From positions 124,001 through 188,000 of the forward strand of contig NZ_OX366334.1 in assembly GCF_947250645.1 (NCBI RefSeq): a stretch of DNA of 64,000 bases. The letters are read 5' to 3'. This document shows positions 27,659 through 36,958 of the stretch, piece after piece. The DNA comes from Wolbachia endosymbiont (group B) of Eucosma cana (GTDB taxonomy: Bacteria > Pseudomonadota > Alphaproteobacteria > Rickettsiales > Anaplasmataceae). How positions within the stretch are numbered: the first letter of the stretch is position 1; each line of letters opens with the position of its first letter. Under the pieces are notes generated by a model that was given only the letters and a program-made list of their open reading frames with translations, searched no databases and was not told the DNA's origin. The position numbers were made by a program, and so were the translations under genes.

Positions 27659-27663
27659 ATAGC

Positions 27664-28185
27664 CTATATCATACGTTTAAAAATGTTTTGTTTATCTATG
27701 AATGTATGTTTCAAAGCGCCAAGTATATGTAAGACTATAAAGAGTACCATAAAATACGCAAGTATCGAATGTAGCTGATTAGCTGCACTAGCTAGCTCTT
27801 TGTTTTCATTGATTAACAAAGGGATATGAACAAAATATTTGATCTCTTTACTAGAAGCAGAAGACATGACATAACCAGATAGTGGCATTAGCATCATCAA
27901 AGCATACAAACCAAAGTGTATCGTTTTGCTCGCATTAATTACGAATCGAGAAAAATTGGCTGGAAGTGGTGGAACATAAGTAAAGACGCGAAAAAATATG
28001 CGTACTATAATTAATCCAAGAACGGTGATACCGCAAGCCTTATGAATAGCGTATATGCTGAATTTAATTTCACTGCTAATCGGCAAACTTTTCATGTACA
28101 GTCCAGAACAAAGCATACCAATAATAAGAGCAGACATTAACCAATGAATGATTCTTAAACCTAAGTTATATTTATTGTCTTTCAT
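27664..28185 (-). CDS. Cytochrome b561-type membrane protein
   Basis: The protein has 173 residues and four membrane helices with paired His for haem b: RIIHWLMSALIIGMLCSGLY, IHKACGITVLGLIIVRIFFR, IHFGLYALMMLMPLSGYVM and LHSILAYFMVLFIVLHILGA. These match bacterial YodB/CybB-type cytochromes that pass electrons between quinol and periplasmic acceptors. It is divergently placed from nuoD across 223 bp and is the first gene of a two-gene unit with the flavoprotein. Confidence 0.9.
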   Translation of the reverse strand: MKDNKYNLGLRIIHWLMSALIIGMLCSGLYMKSLPISSEIKFSIYAIHKACGITVLGLIIVRIFFRVFTYVPPLPANFSRFVINASKTIHFGLYALMMLMPLSGYVMSSASSKEIKYFVHIPLLINENKELASAANQLHSILAYFMVLFIVLHILGALKHTFIDKQNIFKRMI

Positions 28186-28408
28186 TAATTTTGATTACTC
28201 CAAAATAGGACTTGAAAAACTATTTTTTAGTCAAAATTATCTATACATAATTTTGCTACCTTAATCAACACAAGTATAATAATTGTAGTTCAAATAAATA
28301 TTGTCTATCAGATCATGAGGAGATGGTGAACTTTTAAGGAGTTTTTCTATTGTATTGACTTTAAACACATTTTATCCTATACAACTTTAATACCTTAAAC
28401 TGCCAAAT

Positions 28409-29581
28409 ATGCCTGATCTAAAGACAATGATGTTAAACTTTGGACCGCAGCATCCAGCTGCACACGGGGTGTTACGTCTTGTTTTAGAAATGGATGGTGA
28501 AGTGATTGAGAGGGCAGACCCTCATATTGGGCTTTTGCACCGTGGCACTGAAAAATTGATAGAATATAAAACCTATCTTCAAGCTTTGCCATATTTTGAC
28601 CGCCTTGATTATGTGTCACCAATGTCACAAGAGCATGCATATTCGTTATGTGTAGAGAAATTATTGCAGTGCGAAGTTCCGATTAGGGCAAAATATTTGC
28701 GTGTTCTATTTTGTGAGCTGACAAGAATACTAAATCATTTACTAAACATCTCTTCCCAAGCGCTTGATGTTGGAGCAATGACTCCTCTTTTATGGCTCTT
28801 TGAAGAGAGAGAAAAAATACTCGAGTTCTATGAAAGGGCCTCAGGTGCAAGATTTCACGCAGCTTATATAAGACCAGGTGGAGTTGCAGCAGATATTCCA
28901 GAAGGTTTGATTGAGGATATTGCAAAATTTATAGAGCAATTTCCAAAGTATATAGATGATGTTGATGGTCTTCTGACAGAAAATAGGATATGGAAGCAAC
29001 GAACTGTAGGAATTAGTGAAATATCAATAAAACAGGCGCTTGATTGGGGCTTTAGTGGACCAATGCTGCGTGCTGCTGGTCTCGCTTGGGACTTGCGGAA
29101 AAGCCAGCCATATGAGATATATGATCAGCTAGATTTTGATATACCTATCGGTCAAAATGGTGACTGTTATGACCGTTATTTAGTAAGAATGGCAGAGATT
29201 AGGCAATCTATCAGCTTGGTGAAGCAGTGTATAGAGAAAATGCCTGGAGGCCCAATAAAAACTGAAGATAGAAAAATTTCTCCACCACCAAGAGCAGAGA
29301 TGAAAAAATCTATGGAAGCTCTGATTCACCATTTTAAACTTTACTCAGAAGGATATCATGTGCCAGAAGGTGAGGCTTATGTGGCTGTTGAAGCGCCAAA
29401 AGGCGAATTCGGAGTATATATAGTTTCAGATGGTACCAATAGACCTTATAGATGTCGAATAAGAGCACCTGGTTTTGCGCATTTACAGGCCTTAGATTTC
29501 ATGGCAAAAGGACACATGCTTGCTGACATTGCAGCAATTATCGGTTCACTCGACATAGTCTTTGGTGAGATTGATAGGTAA
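28409..29581 (+). CDS. nuoD: NADH-quinone oxidoreductase subunit D
   Basis: The 49-kDa-type subunit lines the quinone site in the peripheral arm of complex I. Its 390 residues carry the family openings [20 protein letters not shown] and [20 protein letters not shown], then [17 protein letters not shown] and C-terminal [20 protein letters not shown]. Here nuoD stands alone, not in a nuo operon, which fits the scattered complex I genes of Rickettsiales. The 223-bp upstream gap is shared with the divergent b561 gene. Confidence 0.97.
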   Translation: MPDLKTMMLNFGPQHPAAHGVLRLVLEMDGEVIERADPHIGLLHRGTEKLIEYKTYLQALPYFDRLDYVSPMSQEHAYSLCVEKLLQCEVPIRAKYLRVLFCELTRILNHLLNISSQALDVGAMTPLLWLFEEREKILEFYERASGARFHAAYIRPGGVAADIPEGLIEDIAKFIEQFPKYIDDVDGLLTENRIWKQRTVGISEISIKQALDWGFSGPMLRAAGLAWDLRKSQPYEIYDQLDFDIPIGQNGDCYDRYLVRMAEIRQSISLVKQCIEKMPGGPIKTEDRKISPPPRAEMKKSMEALIHHFKLYSEGYHVPEGEAYVAVEAPKGEFGVYIVSDGTNRPYRCRIRAPGFAHLQALDFMAKGHMLADIAAIIGSLDIVFGEIDR

Positions 29582-29599
29582 TTATTTTAAAATAGTAAC

Positions 29600-31339
29600 T
29601 TAACTAATGGTTAAGACATCTTCTATCAAAAACTGCACAAATTCATTGCCATTCCAGTAATTCATAGAGATTTTACCTAAAATTGATTTAACATTTCCCT
29701 GCATGATAGCAGAGCCAAGCTCAGTATTTGCAGAGCGAAACGCAATAGCTTTTACCATAACATTATCATCAGCAATAAAACATTTTATATGATCAACTCC
29801 TATAACTTCCGGCTTTCTTATCTTTGCCCCTTGAATGATGAATCTCGGTTCAGGATTGCCAACACCAAATGGCTCTAAGCGTTGCAATTGATTCCACAAG
29901 GATAAGTTTATTGCTTTAGCTGTTACTATGCCATCGGCTTTTATGATTTTGTCATTTGTAGAGTTTGCAAATCTTTCAGTAAAAAAATCATATAGATCAC
30001 CTATTTTACCTTCCTCAATCGAAAATCCTGCTGCCATACTGTGACCACCACCTTCAATGATTAGGTTGGTAAATTTTGCAGAAAGAACCGCAGCGCCAAT
30101 ATCTATCCCAGAAATTGACCTGCAGCTTGCTTTTCCTATTCCATTGTTTAAAGATATCACTATCGTTGGTAAGTGAAACTGCTCTTTTAGTCTTGATGCA
30201 ATGATACCAATTATTCCCTGGTGCCAATTACCACTTACCATTATAAAATTTACACCTAAGTGGGCAAAATTTTCCGCTTGTGTTGTAGCTTCCAAAATAG
30301 CCTCATTTTCTAGCATTTTTCTTGCATTATTCAAATCTATTAGTTTTAGCGCGATTGAATGTGCATCATCATCATCATCGGTGGAAAGCAACCTTGCACC
30401 GAGCGATGCTTCTCCAATTCTTCCTCCGGCATTTATACATGGCCCAATACTAAACCCTAATCGTGAAACACTTGGTTTTTCAAGGATTCCCAAAGCGTCA
30501 AACAAAACACGTAAGCCAACATTTTTTCTTGCTGACATAACTTTTAATCCTTGTAAAACAAAAGCCCTATTTAGGCCTGTAATCTGCATAACATCACAGA
30601 CAGTTCCAAGAGCAACCAAATCCAGTAGATCAAATAAATCTGGTTCTTTTTTGTTGGTAAAAAATCCTTGCTCACGTAGGCTTCTGTTAAGAGCAACAAT
30701 TAGCAGAAATGACACTCCAACTGCTGCAAGATTAGTATAAGGAGAGCTCTCATCAAGGCGGTTTGGGTTAACAATCGCTACAGCGATTGGTAGTTTTTCT
30801 GTTCCAAGGTGATGGTCGACAACTATAATATCAAGTCCAAAGACTTTTGCATCTTCTATTGGTTGATATGCAAGCGTACCGCAATCAACAGAAATACATA
30901 AATCAATTCCGTTCTTTTTAAGTTGTAATAAAGCATCTGTGTTCAATCCATAGCCCTCATCAACACGATCTGGAATATAGATTATAGAGCGTGTTCCAAT
31001 CGCTCTTAGGTACCTATTAATCAATGCTGATGACGTTGCACCATCAACATCATAATCACCAAATATTGCAATTTTTTCATTATTTTTTATTGCCCGTATT
31101 ATACGAGAAACAGCTTTATCCATATCAAGGAGGTGAAAGGGATCTGGTAATAGCGATTTGATTAGTGGATATAAGAAGTCATGTGCATTTTCTATGTTAA
31201 CACCACGAGCAACTAATATTCTTGCTAATATTTCTGGCAACTCAAATCTCTGTATAAGAGTTAAAATCTCCCTTTGATCTGCTTCTTGTAACTTCCAAAG
31301 TGCATTTGTTATGCTGCGTTTTTCAATATCAAGTAGCAT
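29600..31339 (-). CDS. recJ: Single-stranded-DNA-specific exonuclease RecJ
   Basis: This 5'-3' ssDNA exonuclease acts in recombination and mismatch or base-excision repair. In its 579 residues, DHH phosphoesterase motifs are intact: FGDYDVDGATSSALI (motif I), SVDCGT (II), VVDHHLG (III) and the DHHA1 region EGGGHSMAAGFSIEEG. Length fits the family. It lies convergent with nuoD. About 380 bp upstream of its start is the minus-strand MSRIPDT element, which could in principle be part of its leader. Confidence 0.96.
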   Translation of the reverse strand: MLLDIEKRSITNALWKLQEADQREILTLIQRFELPEILARILVARGVNIENAHDFLYPLIKSLLPDPFHLLDMDKAVSRIIRAIKNNEKIAIFGDYDVDGATSSALINRYLRAIGTRSIIYIPDRVDEGYGLNTDALLQLKKNGIDLCISVDCGTLAYQPIEDAKVFGLDIIVVDHHLGTEKLPIAVAIVNPNRLDESSPYTNLAAVGVSFLLIVALNRSLREQGFFTNKKEPDLFDLLDLVALGTVCDVMQITGLNRAFVLQGLKVMSARKNVGLRVLFDALGILEKPSVSRLGFSIGPCINAGGRIGEASLGARLLSTDDDDDAHSIALKLIDLNNARKMLENEAILEATTQAENFAHLGVNFIMVSGNWHQGIIGIIASRLKEQFHLPTIVISLNNGIGKASCRSISGIDIGAAVLSAKFTNLIIEGGGHSMAAGFSIEEGKIGDLYDFFTERFANSTNDKIIKADGIVTAKAINLSLWNQLQRLEPFGVGNPEPRFIIQGAKIRKPEVIGVDHIKCFIADDNVMVKAIAFRSANTELGSAIMQGNVKSILGKISMNYWNGNEFVQFLIEDVLTIS

Positions 31340-31673
31340 GCTCTTTATAAATAAAACTACTTTACCAGAACTTTTAAGCTTGTTCTATAATTGTGTTAGA
31401 CTTCTGTATAACCTAAAGAAAGATATAGGAGAGTGTCACTCGAAAGGAATCACATTTATTTTGATAAAGAGCATCTGCAGAATCTGATACTTCTTCTTGC
31501 ATAACATGCTCTTTAATTAGTATTATATCCATATTAGTATATAAGTGTGAATATTATATTAGTGTAATTACTTTTTGGTATACATGACAAATTTATGCCT
31601 GGAAACAGTTTTTGGCTACTTAAGCCTTTTCTACCTTTATTTCATATTCTTTAAAGTATTTTTTGCACTTTCT
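31340..31673. other. Intergenic stretch without a recognised gene
   Basis: The DNA is AT-rich with stop codons in all frames. CATGCTCTTTA occurs at the recJ start and again near 31506, and AAAGAGCATCTGCAG lies near 31465. No promoter or coding signal stands out. It separates recJ from the MSRIPDT element and may be its transcript 3' region. Confidence 0.5.
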
Positions 31674-31720
31674 TTATAAAAACCATAGGTACCAATCGGT
31701 TTTTAGCTTAAGAATAAAGG

Positions 31721-31744
31721 TTAAGTATCTGGAATTCTGGACAT
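31721..31744 (-). CDS. Seven-codon micro-ORF MSRIPDT, copy A
   Basis: ATG TCC AGA ATT CCA GAT ACT TAA, preceded by AGGAGG with 5-nt spacing, one of the strongest ribosome-binding sites in the window. Copy B encodes the same peptide with Ser and Pro third-base changes and TGA for TAA. A leader peptide or a real micropeptide are both possible. It is too short for any family assignment. Confidence 0.5.
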   Translation of the reverse strand: MSRIPDT

Positions 31745-31880
31745 AAAATCCTCCTGAAAGATTAGAAAGACATACTACAGTATAAACCGAAGAAGATACG
31801 CTACACTTTTTATTGAGAAATTGACTGAAAAGTCTGCAGACTGAGATAGATTTTTGAGCTCTTAAAATACCCCTACTGTT

Positions 31881-31909
31881 AGAGTAAGGAAAGCGAGAAG
31901 GTTTGTCAA
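31881..31909 (-). promoter_or_regulatory. Promoter-like start of element A
   Basis: TTGACA (31904-31909, complement) and TACTCT (31881-31886, complement) are 17 bp apart. The -35 is perfect and the -10 weak. The surrounding sequence ATTGCTTGACAAACCTTC is nearly the same in the partial copy C, where the -10 is TATTAT. Confidence 0.45.
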
Positions 31910-31969
31910 GCAATCTTTATTGGCTGTTGTACTGGAATCCAGTTTTTCATATAATTTACTAGGATTTAT

Positions 31970-33307
31970 ATGAAGAATTTTAATATGAAAGGCCTATACA
32001 TTAAAACTTACGGCTGTCAGATGAACGTTTATGACTCTGTTTTAATGGAGAATATAGTTAAGCCTCTAGGGTTCAGTGTTGTGAGTGATGCAGAACAAGC
32101 TGATTTGGTGATATTAAATACTTGTCATATTAGAGAGAAGGCAACAGAAAAACTTTATTCAGAGCTTGGAAGGATTCATTCATCACAAAAAAATAAGGAA
32201 ATTACTATAGTGGTGGCTGGATGTGTAGCGCAAGCAGAGGGAGAAGAAGTGTTCAGAAGGGCTCCTTTTGTTGATATTGTTGTTGGTCCGCAGAGTATTC
32301 CTGCTTTACCGGAGTTGATAGTCAAAGCAAGTAGAAGTAAAGGTCATATAATAAATACTGATTTTCCAGAAGTTGCAAAGTTTGATAAATTGCCGGATGA
32401 ATGTTATGGCAATAATCAAGGGTCTTCTGCGTTTCTTGCTATACAAGAAGGTTGTGATAAATTTTGTACGTTTTGTGTGGTGCCTTACACTCGCGGGGCT
32501 GAGTACTCACGACCAGTAAATGAAATATTTCGTGAAGCATTGAATTTGGTTAAAAACGGAGCAAAGGAAATTACTTTACTTGGTCAGAACGTCAATGCTT
32601 ATCATGGAGAGTGCGAAGGAGAGGTGTGGGATTTAGGAAAATTAATTAGTCACATTGCTAAAATTGAAAAGCTAGAAAGAATCCGCTACACAACTTCTCA
32701 TCCAAGAGATATGCACGAATCTCTCTATTTGGTACATGCGGAGGAATCAAAACTCATGCCGTTTGTTCACCTACCTGTGCAGTCAGGTTCGAATAAAATA
32801 TTGCATGCAATGAACAGGAAACACACTGCAGAGGAGTATTTGGAAATAATAGACAGATTGCGCAAATTGAAACCTGAAATCGAATTTTCTTCTGATTTTA
32901 TTGTTGGTTTTCCTGGAGAAACTGAAAAAGATTTTGAGGAAACTATGAAGTTAGTAGAAAAAGTAAAGTACGCTCAGGCTTATAGTTTTAAATATAGCCC
33001 AAGGCCAGGAACGCCAGGGGCGGAAAGAAAAGATCAAGTACCAGAAGAGGTTAAAACAGAGCGTCTTCTTCGTTTACAGGAATTAATTAGCAAGCAACAA
33101 CTTGAATTTAATCAGAGTATGATAGGAAAAACTATTCCTGTTCTATTCAGTGATAAAAAAGGTAAACACCAAAATCAAATTATTGGTAAAAGCCCATACA
33201 TGCAATCAGTATGCGTTGATGATCCTGACGATAAATACAAAGATAAAATAGTAAATGTAAGGATATTGGAAGCTCGGCAAAATAGTTTGTTGGGATGCGC
33301 TGCCTAA
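31970..33307 (+). CDS. miaB: tRNA-2-methylthio-N6-dimethylallyladenosine synthase MiaB
   Basis: This radical-SAM enzyme methylthiolates i6A37 in tRNA. It has 445 residues. An N-terminal UPF0004 domain has Cys in [22 protein letters not shown] and [11 protein letters not shown]. The radical-SAM cluster CDKFCTFC lies at about residues 155-162, [12 protein letters not shown] and [16 protein letters not shown] follow, and a C-terminal TRAM domain ends the protein. Two candidate Met starts lie at residues 1 and 6 (KNFNMKGLY); the second is close to the usual MiaB start. A hairpin terminator follows the stop. Confidence 0.96.
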   Translation: MKNFNMKGLYIKTYGCQMNVYDSVLMENIVKPLGFSVVSDAEQADLVILNTCHIREKATEKLYSELGRIHSSQKNKEITIVVAGCVAQAEGEEVFRRAPFVDIVVGPQSIPALPELIVKASRSKGHIINTDFPEVAKFDKLPDECYGNNQGSSAFLAIQEGCDKFCTFCVVPYTRGAEYSRPVNEIFREALNLVKNGAKEITLLGQNVNAYHGECEGEVWDLGKLISHIAKIEKLERIRYTTSHPRDMHESLYLVHAEESKLMPFVHLPVQSGSNKILHAMNRKHTAEEYLEIIDRLRKLKPEIEFSSDFIVGFPGETEKDFEETMKLVEKVKYAQAYSFKYSPRPGTPGAERKDQVPEEVKTERLLRLQELISKQQLEFNQSMIGKTIPVLFSDKKGKHQNQIIGKSPYMQSVCVDDPDDKYKDKIVNVRILEARQNSLLGCAA

Positions 33308-33314
33308 TTAGAGA

Positions 33315-33358
33315 AAAGTGCTCCCATGGTCTCATGTAGAAGCACTTTGTGTGTTTTT
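33315..33358 (+). terminator. Rho-independent-type terminator after miaB
   Basis: AAAGTGCT (33315-33322) pairs perfectly with AGCACTTT (33341-33348) and is followed by GTGTGTTTTT. It starts 8 bp after the miaB stop. Confidence 0.65.
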
Positions 33359-33371
33359 ATAAGTTTATAAG

Positions 33372-33581
33372 CTATCTAGATTTAATCCTTAAAGGACTAC
33401 AACTCTCTGTTACGCAATCATATGAGACTTGATATAATAGATTTGCGGGATTTTTTTTCTTTTCCCACTGATAGTGTACTTTTTCAACCTTTCCAGAATT
33501 ATTATATTCATAAGAAAGCGATCTCCAAATAACGCTGCTTTTACTATTATTTTTGTTAGCATCGTGAAATTTCTGATAAGG
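33372..33581 (-). pseudogene. Startless 69-codon open frame, possible gene remnant
   Basis: The minus-strand frame is open from just after a TGA (33582-33584) to a TAG (33372-33374), with no ATG, GTG or TTG. The translation is protein-like in composition (SSVIWRSLSYEYNNSGKVEK, then VHYQWEKKKN and SYDCVTESCSPLRIKS), including a Cys pair. It may be the 3' end of a decayed gene whose start was lost. The remaining bases up to ileS (33585-33743) show nothing recognisable. Confidence 0.35.
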
Positions 33582-33743
33582 TCAACTGTTATTGTCTTTA
33601 TTCATCTTTAACTTAAGTAAATAAGTCTGATTTATTAATATGCTGTATAATAATGTCAACACCTATCAATGTTTATAGAAACAGAGTTTTTGGATTTGTA
33701 ATTTTCTGGAAAGCTCTATATTTTTTGATTTTATCCAGTTAAA

Positions 33744-36700
33744 ATGAATATGAAGTATTATCCTGATACAAGCAGCAGTCCTGATTTTTCATTGCTAGAA
33801 AAGGAAATCATAAAATTTTGGCAGGAAAATAAAATTTTTGAGCAGTCAGTCGAGAAACGTTCCAAGGATCATTGTTTTGTATTTTATGATGGGCCTCCGT
33901 TTGCAAATGGACTTCCGCATTACGGACACTTGCTTACTGGTTTTATAAAAGATGCATTTGCAAGATATCAAACTATGCTGCAAAAAAGGGTTGAACGCAG
34001 ATTTGGTTGGGATTGCCATGGGCTACCGGCTGAGATGGGCGCGGAAAAGGAACTTAGAATATCTGGTAGAACTGAGATAGAGAAATTTGGCATTGAAAAA
34101 TTCAATAATCATTGCCGTACTTCTGTGATGAAATTTTCATCAGAATGGGAGAAGTATGTAAATAGACAAGCAAGATGGGTAGATTTTCACAATGACTATA
34201 AGACTATGGATAAGTCATTCATGGAGTCGGTCATGTGGGCATTTAAGCAGCTTTATGATAAAGGTCTGGTGTATGAATCAATACGCGTTGTTCCCTATAG
34301 CTGGGCGTGCGAAACTCCACTCTCTAATTTTGAAACAAGGCTTGATAATGCATATAGAGAAAAAATTAGCAAAGCTGTAACTGTTGCTTTTGAACTTTTA
34401 GAAAACCCAAAGCAATTTAAACAAAAATGTAAGTTGCTTGCTTGGACTACAACCCCTTGGACGTTGCCAAGCAACCTCGCACTGGCAGTAGGGGAGGATA
34501 TTGAGTATTGTATGGTGTTAGTAAATGGTGAAGTCTGCATCTTTGCTGAAAGTTATTTAGAGAAATTTGTCAGCCACTGTGAACAAAGCAATATTCAATA
34601 TGAAAACTGTAATACAAAACTTAAAGCGAGTGATCTTGCAGGTCTTTCCTATAAACCACTGTTTGATTACTTTAAAGATACAAAGAATGCGTTCCGTGTT
34701 TTCATTGCTGATTATGTTACAGGAGAAGATGGTACTGGTGTTGTGCACACTGCTCCTGGATTTGGTGAAGAAGATTTTTACCTTTGCCAAAGACATGATA
34801 TTCGGGCTGTTTGTCCAATTGATAACGCTGGAAAGTTTACTGCTGAAGTTTCAGATTTGGCAGGAGTTCATGTTTTTGATGCTAATGATACAGTAATCAA
34901 GAAATTAAAAAGGCAGGGGAGCTGGTTGAAAACTGAGCAATATATTCACAATTATCCACACTGCTGGAGAACTGACACTCCTTTAATCTACCGCACTATG
35001 CCTTCTTGGTATGTTGCTGTGACAAAGTTTAAGGGAAGAATGACAGAGCTAAATAAGAGAGTTAATTGGATGCCAAATCATATAAGAGATGGTCAATTTG
35101 GAAAATGGCTTGAAGGAGCGCACGACTGGTCTATTTCACGCAATCGATTCTGGGGTACTCCAATTCCTGTGTGGAAATCAGACGATGCAAAATATCCAAG
35201 AGTGGATGTGTATGGCTCAATAGCAGAACTAGAGCGAGACTTTAATGTTAAGATAGATGACTTGCACAGACCGTTTATCGATACTTTGACGAGACCAAAT
35301 CCTGATGATCCAACAGGAAAATCAGTTATGCGTCGTGTACCTGATGTATTTGACTGTTGGTTTGAATCTGGCTCAATGCCATTTGCGCAAGTTCACTATC
35401 CGTTTGAAAATAAGGAGTGGTTTGAGAGTAATTTTCCTGCAGATTTTATCACCGAGTATATAGCACAAACAAGAGGATGGTTCTATACGCTTTTTGTACT
35501 TTCCACTGCTTTATTTGATAGTGAGCCATTTAAGAACTGCATATGCCACGGCGTTGTTTTGGATGTAAAAGGGCAGAAATTATCCAAACGTCTGAATAAT
35601 TATGCGGACCCAATGGAAGTGTTTGACAAATATGGTTCTGATGCGCTGCGTTTTCTTATGCTGTCTGGTTCCATTGTCTGCGGTGGTAATTTACTACTCG
35701 ACAAAGAAGGAAATTTAGTTCGTGATGTTCTAAAAAACGTAATAAAACCTATTTGGAACAGTTATCACTTTTTTACTATGTATGCAAATGCAGATGGAAT
35801 TAAAGCTGAGATTTGTCAAGATTATCAAAGTACTATTGATCGCTACATGATTTCAAAATGTTTTGAAGCTGTGGAAGGTATCCAAGCTTCTATGAACAAC
35901 TATAACTCACAGGAGGCTTGCAAAATCCTGACAGATTTCTTTGAAGTGCTAAATAACTGGTATATTCGTCGCAGTCGTGAGCGTTTTTGGAAAGGTGATT
36001 TAGATCAAGACAAAACTGACGCTTATAATGTGCTATACACAGTTTTTTATTACATGCTTCGGGCTGCAGCTCCTTTATTGCCACTTATAACAGAGACTAT
36101 ATGGCAGGGGCTTAGGTATGAAGAAACATCTGTTCATTTGGCTGGTTTCCCACAATTAGAGAGATATAATAGTCAGCTCATTGCCAAGATGGATTTGGTA
36201 AGAGAGATATGTAACTCTGCATTATCCATCAGAAATACGTTTAACATGCGCATCAGGCAGCCACTTGGCAGTATGACCATTTATCATAGGTCTTCCTGCG
36301 ATTTCCTTGAAAATGAATATCAAGAGATAATAAGAGATGAGGTAAATGTAAAAAAATTAGAATTAGTAAACAGACTTGAAGATATTGCATCACTAGAGCT
36401 AAAACTAAATTTTCCGCTACTTGGTAAGAAGGTTGCAGATAAAATCAAGAAACTAGTTCAATATGTCAAAGAAGAAAAGTGGAAGCAAATTGAGAATGAG
36501 CAAATATTTCTGGGGGATGAAACAGAGAACTATACTATAGAAACAGGTGAATATGAACTATTGTTAAAAGCAAACAGTGAATATTCTTCTGTATTTGATA
36601 ACAATAAAGGGATTGTTGTTCTGACTACTGAGCTCAATGACGAACTAATTCTAGAAGGACTCGCAAGAGATGTTGTGAGGCTTATTCAAGAAACTAGAAA

Positions 36701-36914
36701 ACAAGCTGATTTCGATATATCAGACAGAATCAAAGTAATAATAAAAACAGAAGATGAAAAAATTAAGGAAGCAATAAATACATGGGTTGAATATATAAAA
36801 GATCAGACCCTTGCCTTATCTTTGGACACTAATAAAGAGATCGAGGCCGATTTCTATTCTAAGGAATACCAAGGTTTGACAGTTGGTATTAAGTTAATAA
36901 AGTTGCAAAGTTAG
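33744..36914 (+). CDS. ileS: Isoleucyl-tRNA synthetase
   Basis: IleRS charges tRNA-Ile. The protein is 1056 residues. The HIGH motif appears as LPHYGHLL at about 58-65 after FYDGPPFANG. An editing domain follows (TTPWTLPSNLALAVGEDIEY, EDGTGVVHTAPGFGEEDFYL) and the KMSKS motif appears as KGQKLSKRLNNYADP. A long C-terminal anticodon-binding region ends the protein. Its length and the LSKRLNNY version of the motif place it with the larger eukaryote-like IleRS type found in Rickettsiales and some other bacteria, rather than the E. coli type. Confidence 0.97.
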   Translation: MNMKYYPDTSSSPDFSLLEKEIIKFWQENKIFEQSVEKRSKDHCFVFYDGPPFANGLPHYGHLLTGFIKDAFARYQTMLQKRVERRFGWDCHGLPAEMGAEKELRISGRTEIEKFGIEKFNNHCRTSVMKFSSEWEKYVNRQARWVDFHNDYKTMDKSFMESVMWAFKQLYDKGLVYESIRVVPYSWACETPLSNFETRLDNAYREKISKAVTVAFELLENPKQFKQKCKLLAWTTTPWTLPSNLALAVGEDIEYCMVLVNGEVCIFAESYLEKFVSHCEQSNIQYENCNTKLKASDLAGLSYKPLFDYFKDTKNAFRVFIADYVTGEDGTGVVHTAPGFGEEDFYLCQRHDIRAVCPIDNAGKFTAEVSDLAGVHVFDANDTVIKKLKRQGSWLKTEQYIHNYPHCWRTDTPLIYRTMPSWYVAVTKFKGRMTELNKRVNWMPNHIRDGQFGKWLEGAHDWSISRNRFWGTPIPVWKSDDAKYPRVDVYGSIAELERDFNVKIDDLHRPFIDTLTRPNPDDPTGKSVMRRVPDVFDCWFESGSMPFAQVHYPFENKEWFESNFPADFITEYIAQTRGWFYTLFVLSTALFDSEPFKNCICHGVVLDVKGQKLSKRLNNYADPMEVFDKYGSDALRFLMLSGSIVCGGNLLLDKEGNLVRDVLKNVIKPIWNSYHFFTMYANADGIKAEICQDYQSTIDRYMISKCFEAVEGIQASMNNYNSQEACKILTDFFEVLNNWYIRRSRERFWKGDLDQDKTDAYNVLYTVFYYMLRAAAPLLPLITETIWQGLRYEETSVHLAGFPQLERYNSQLIAKMDLVREICNSALSIRNTFNMRIRQPLGSMTIYHRSSCDFLENEYQEIIRDEVNVKKLELVNRLEDIASLELKLNFPLLGKKVADKIKKLVQYVKEEKWKQIENEQIFLGDETENYTIETGEYELLLKANSEYSSVFDNNKGIVVLTTELNDELILEGLARDVVRLIQETRKQADFDISDRIKVIIKTEDEKIKEAINTWVEYIKDQTLALSLDTNKEIEADFYSKEYQGLTVGIKLIKLQS

Positions 36915-36958
36915 TAATGTTTATGCTATACTTAAATTGCTTTAAGTAGGGTGGTGAT

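Larger units (their letters stand above)
31674..31925 (-). repeat. MSRIPDT element, copy A (dispersed intergenic element)
   Basis: Read on the minus strand it has, in order: ATTGCTTGACA promoter-like start (31904-31909), the shared block AAAATCTATCT, a perfect 12-bp palindrome AGTCTGCAGACT (31831-31842), AGGAGG, the 7-codon ORF, and a GGTACC-centred dyad (31688-31693) within AAAAACC...GGTTTTT. Copy B at 51399-51640 aligns to all of these in the same order. A third partial relative (near 60.1 kb) matches only the promoter end. It is not a transposon by any sign seen: no terminal repeats and no transposase. Confidence 0.7.

Noticed and set aside
31674..31913. 79-codon minus-strand ORF covering the MSRIPDT element.
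   Set aside because: It is in a different frame from the conserved micro-ORF, and copy B has a stop codon in the matching frame, so this frame is not conserved.
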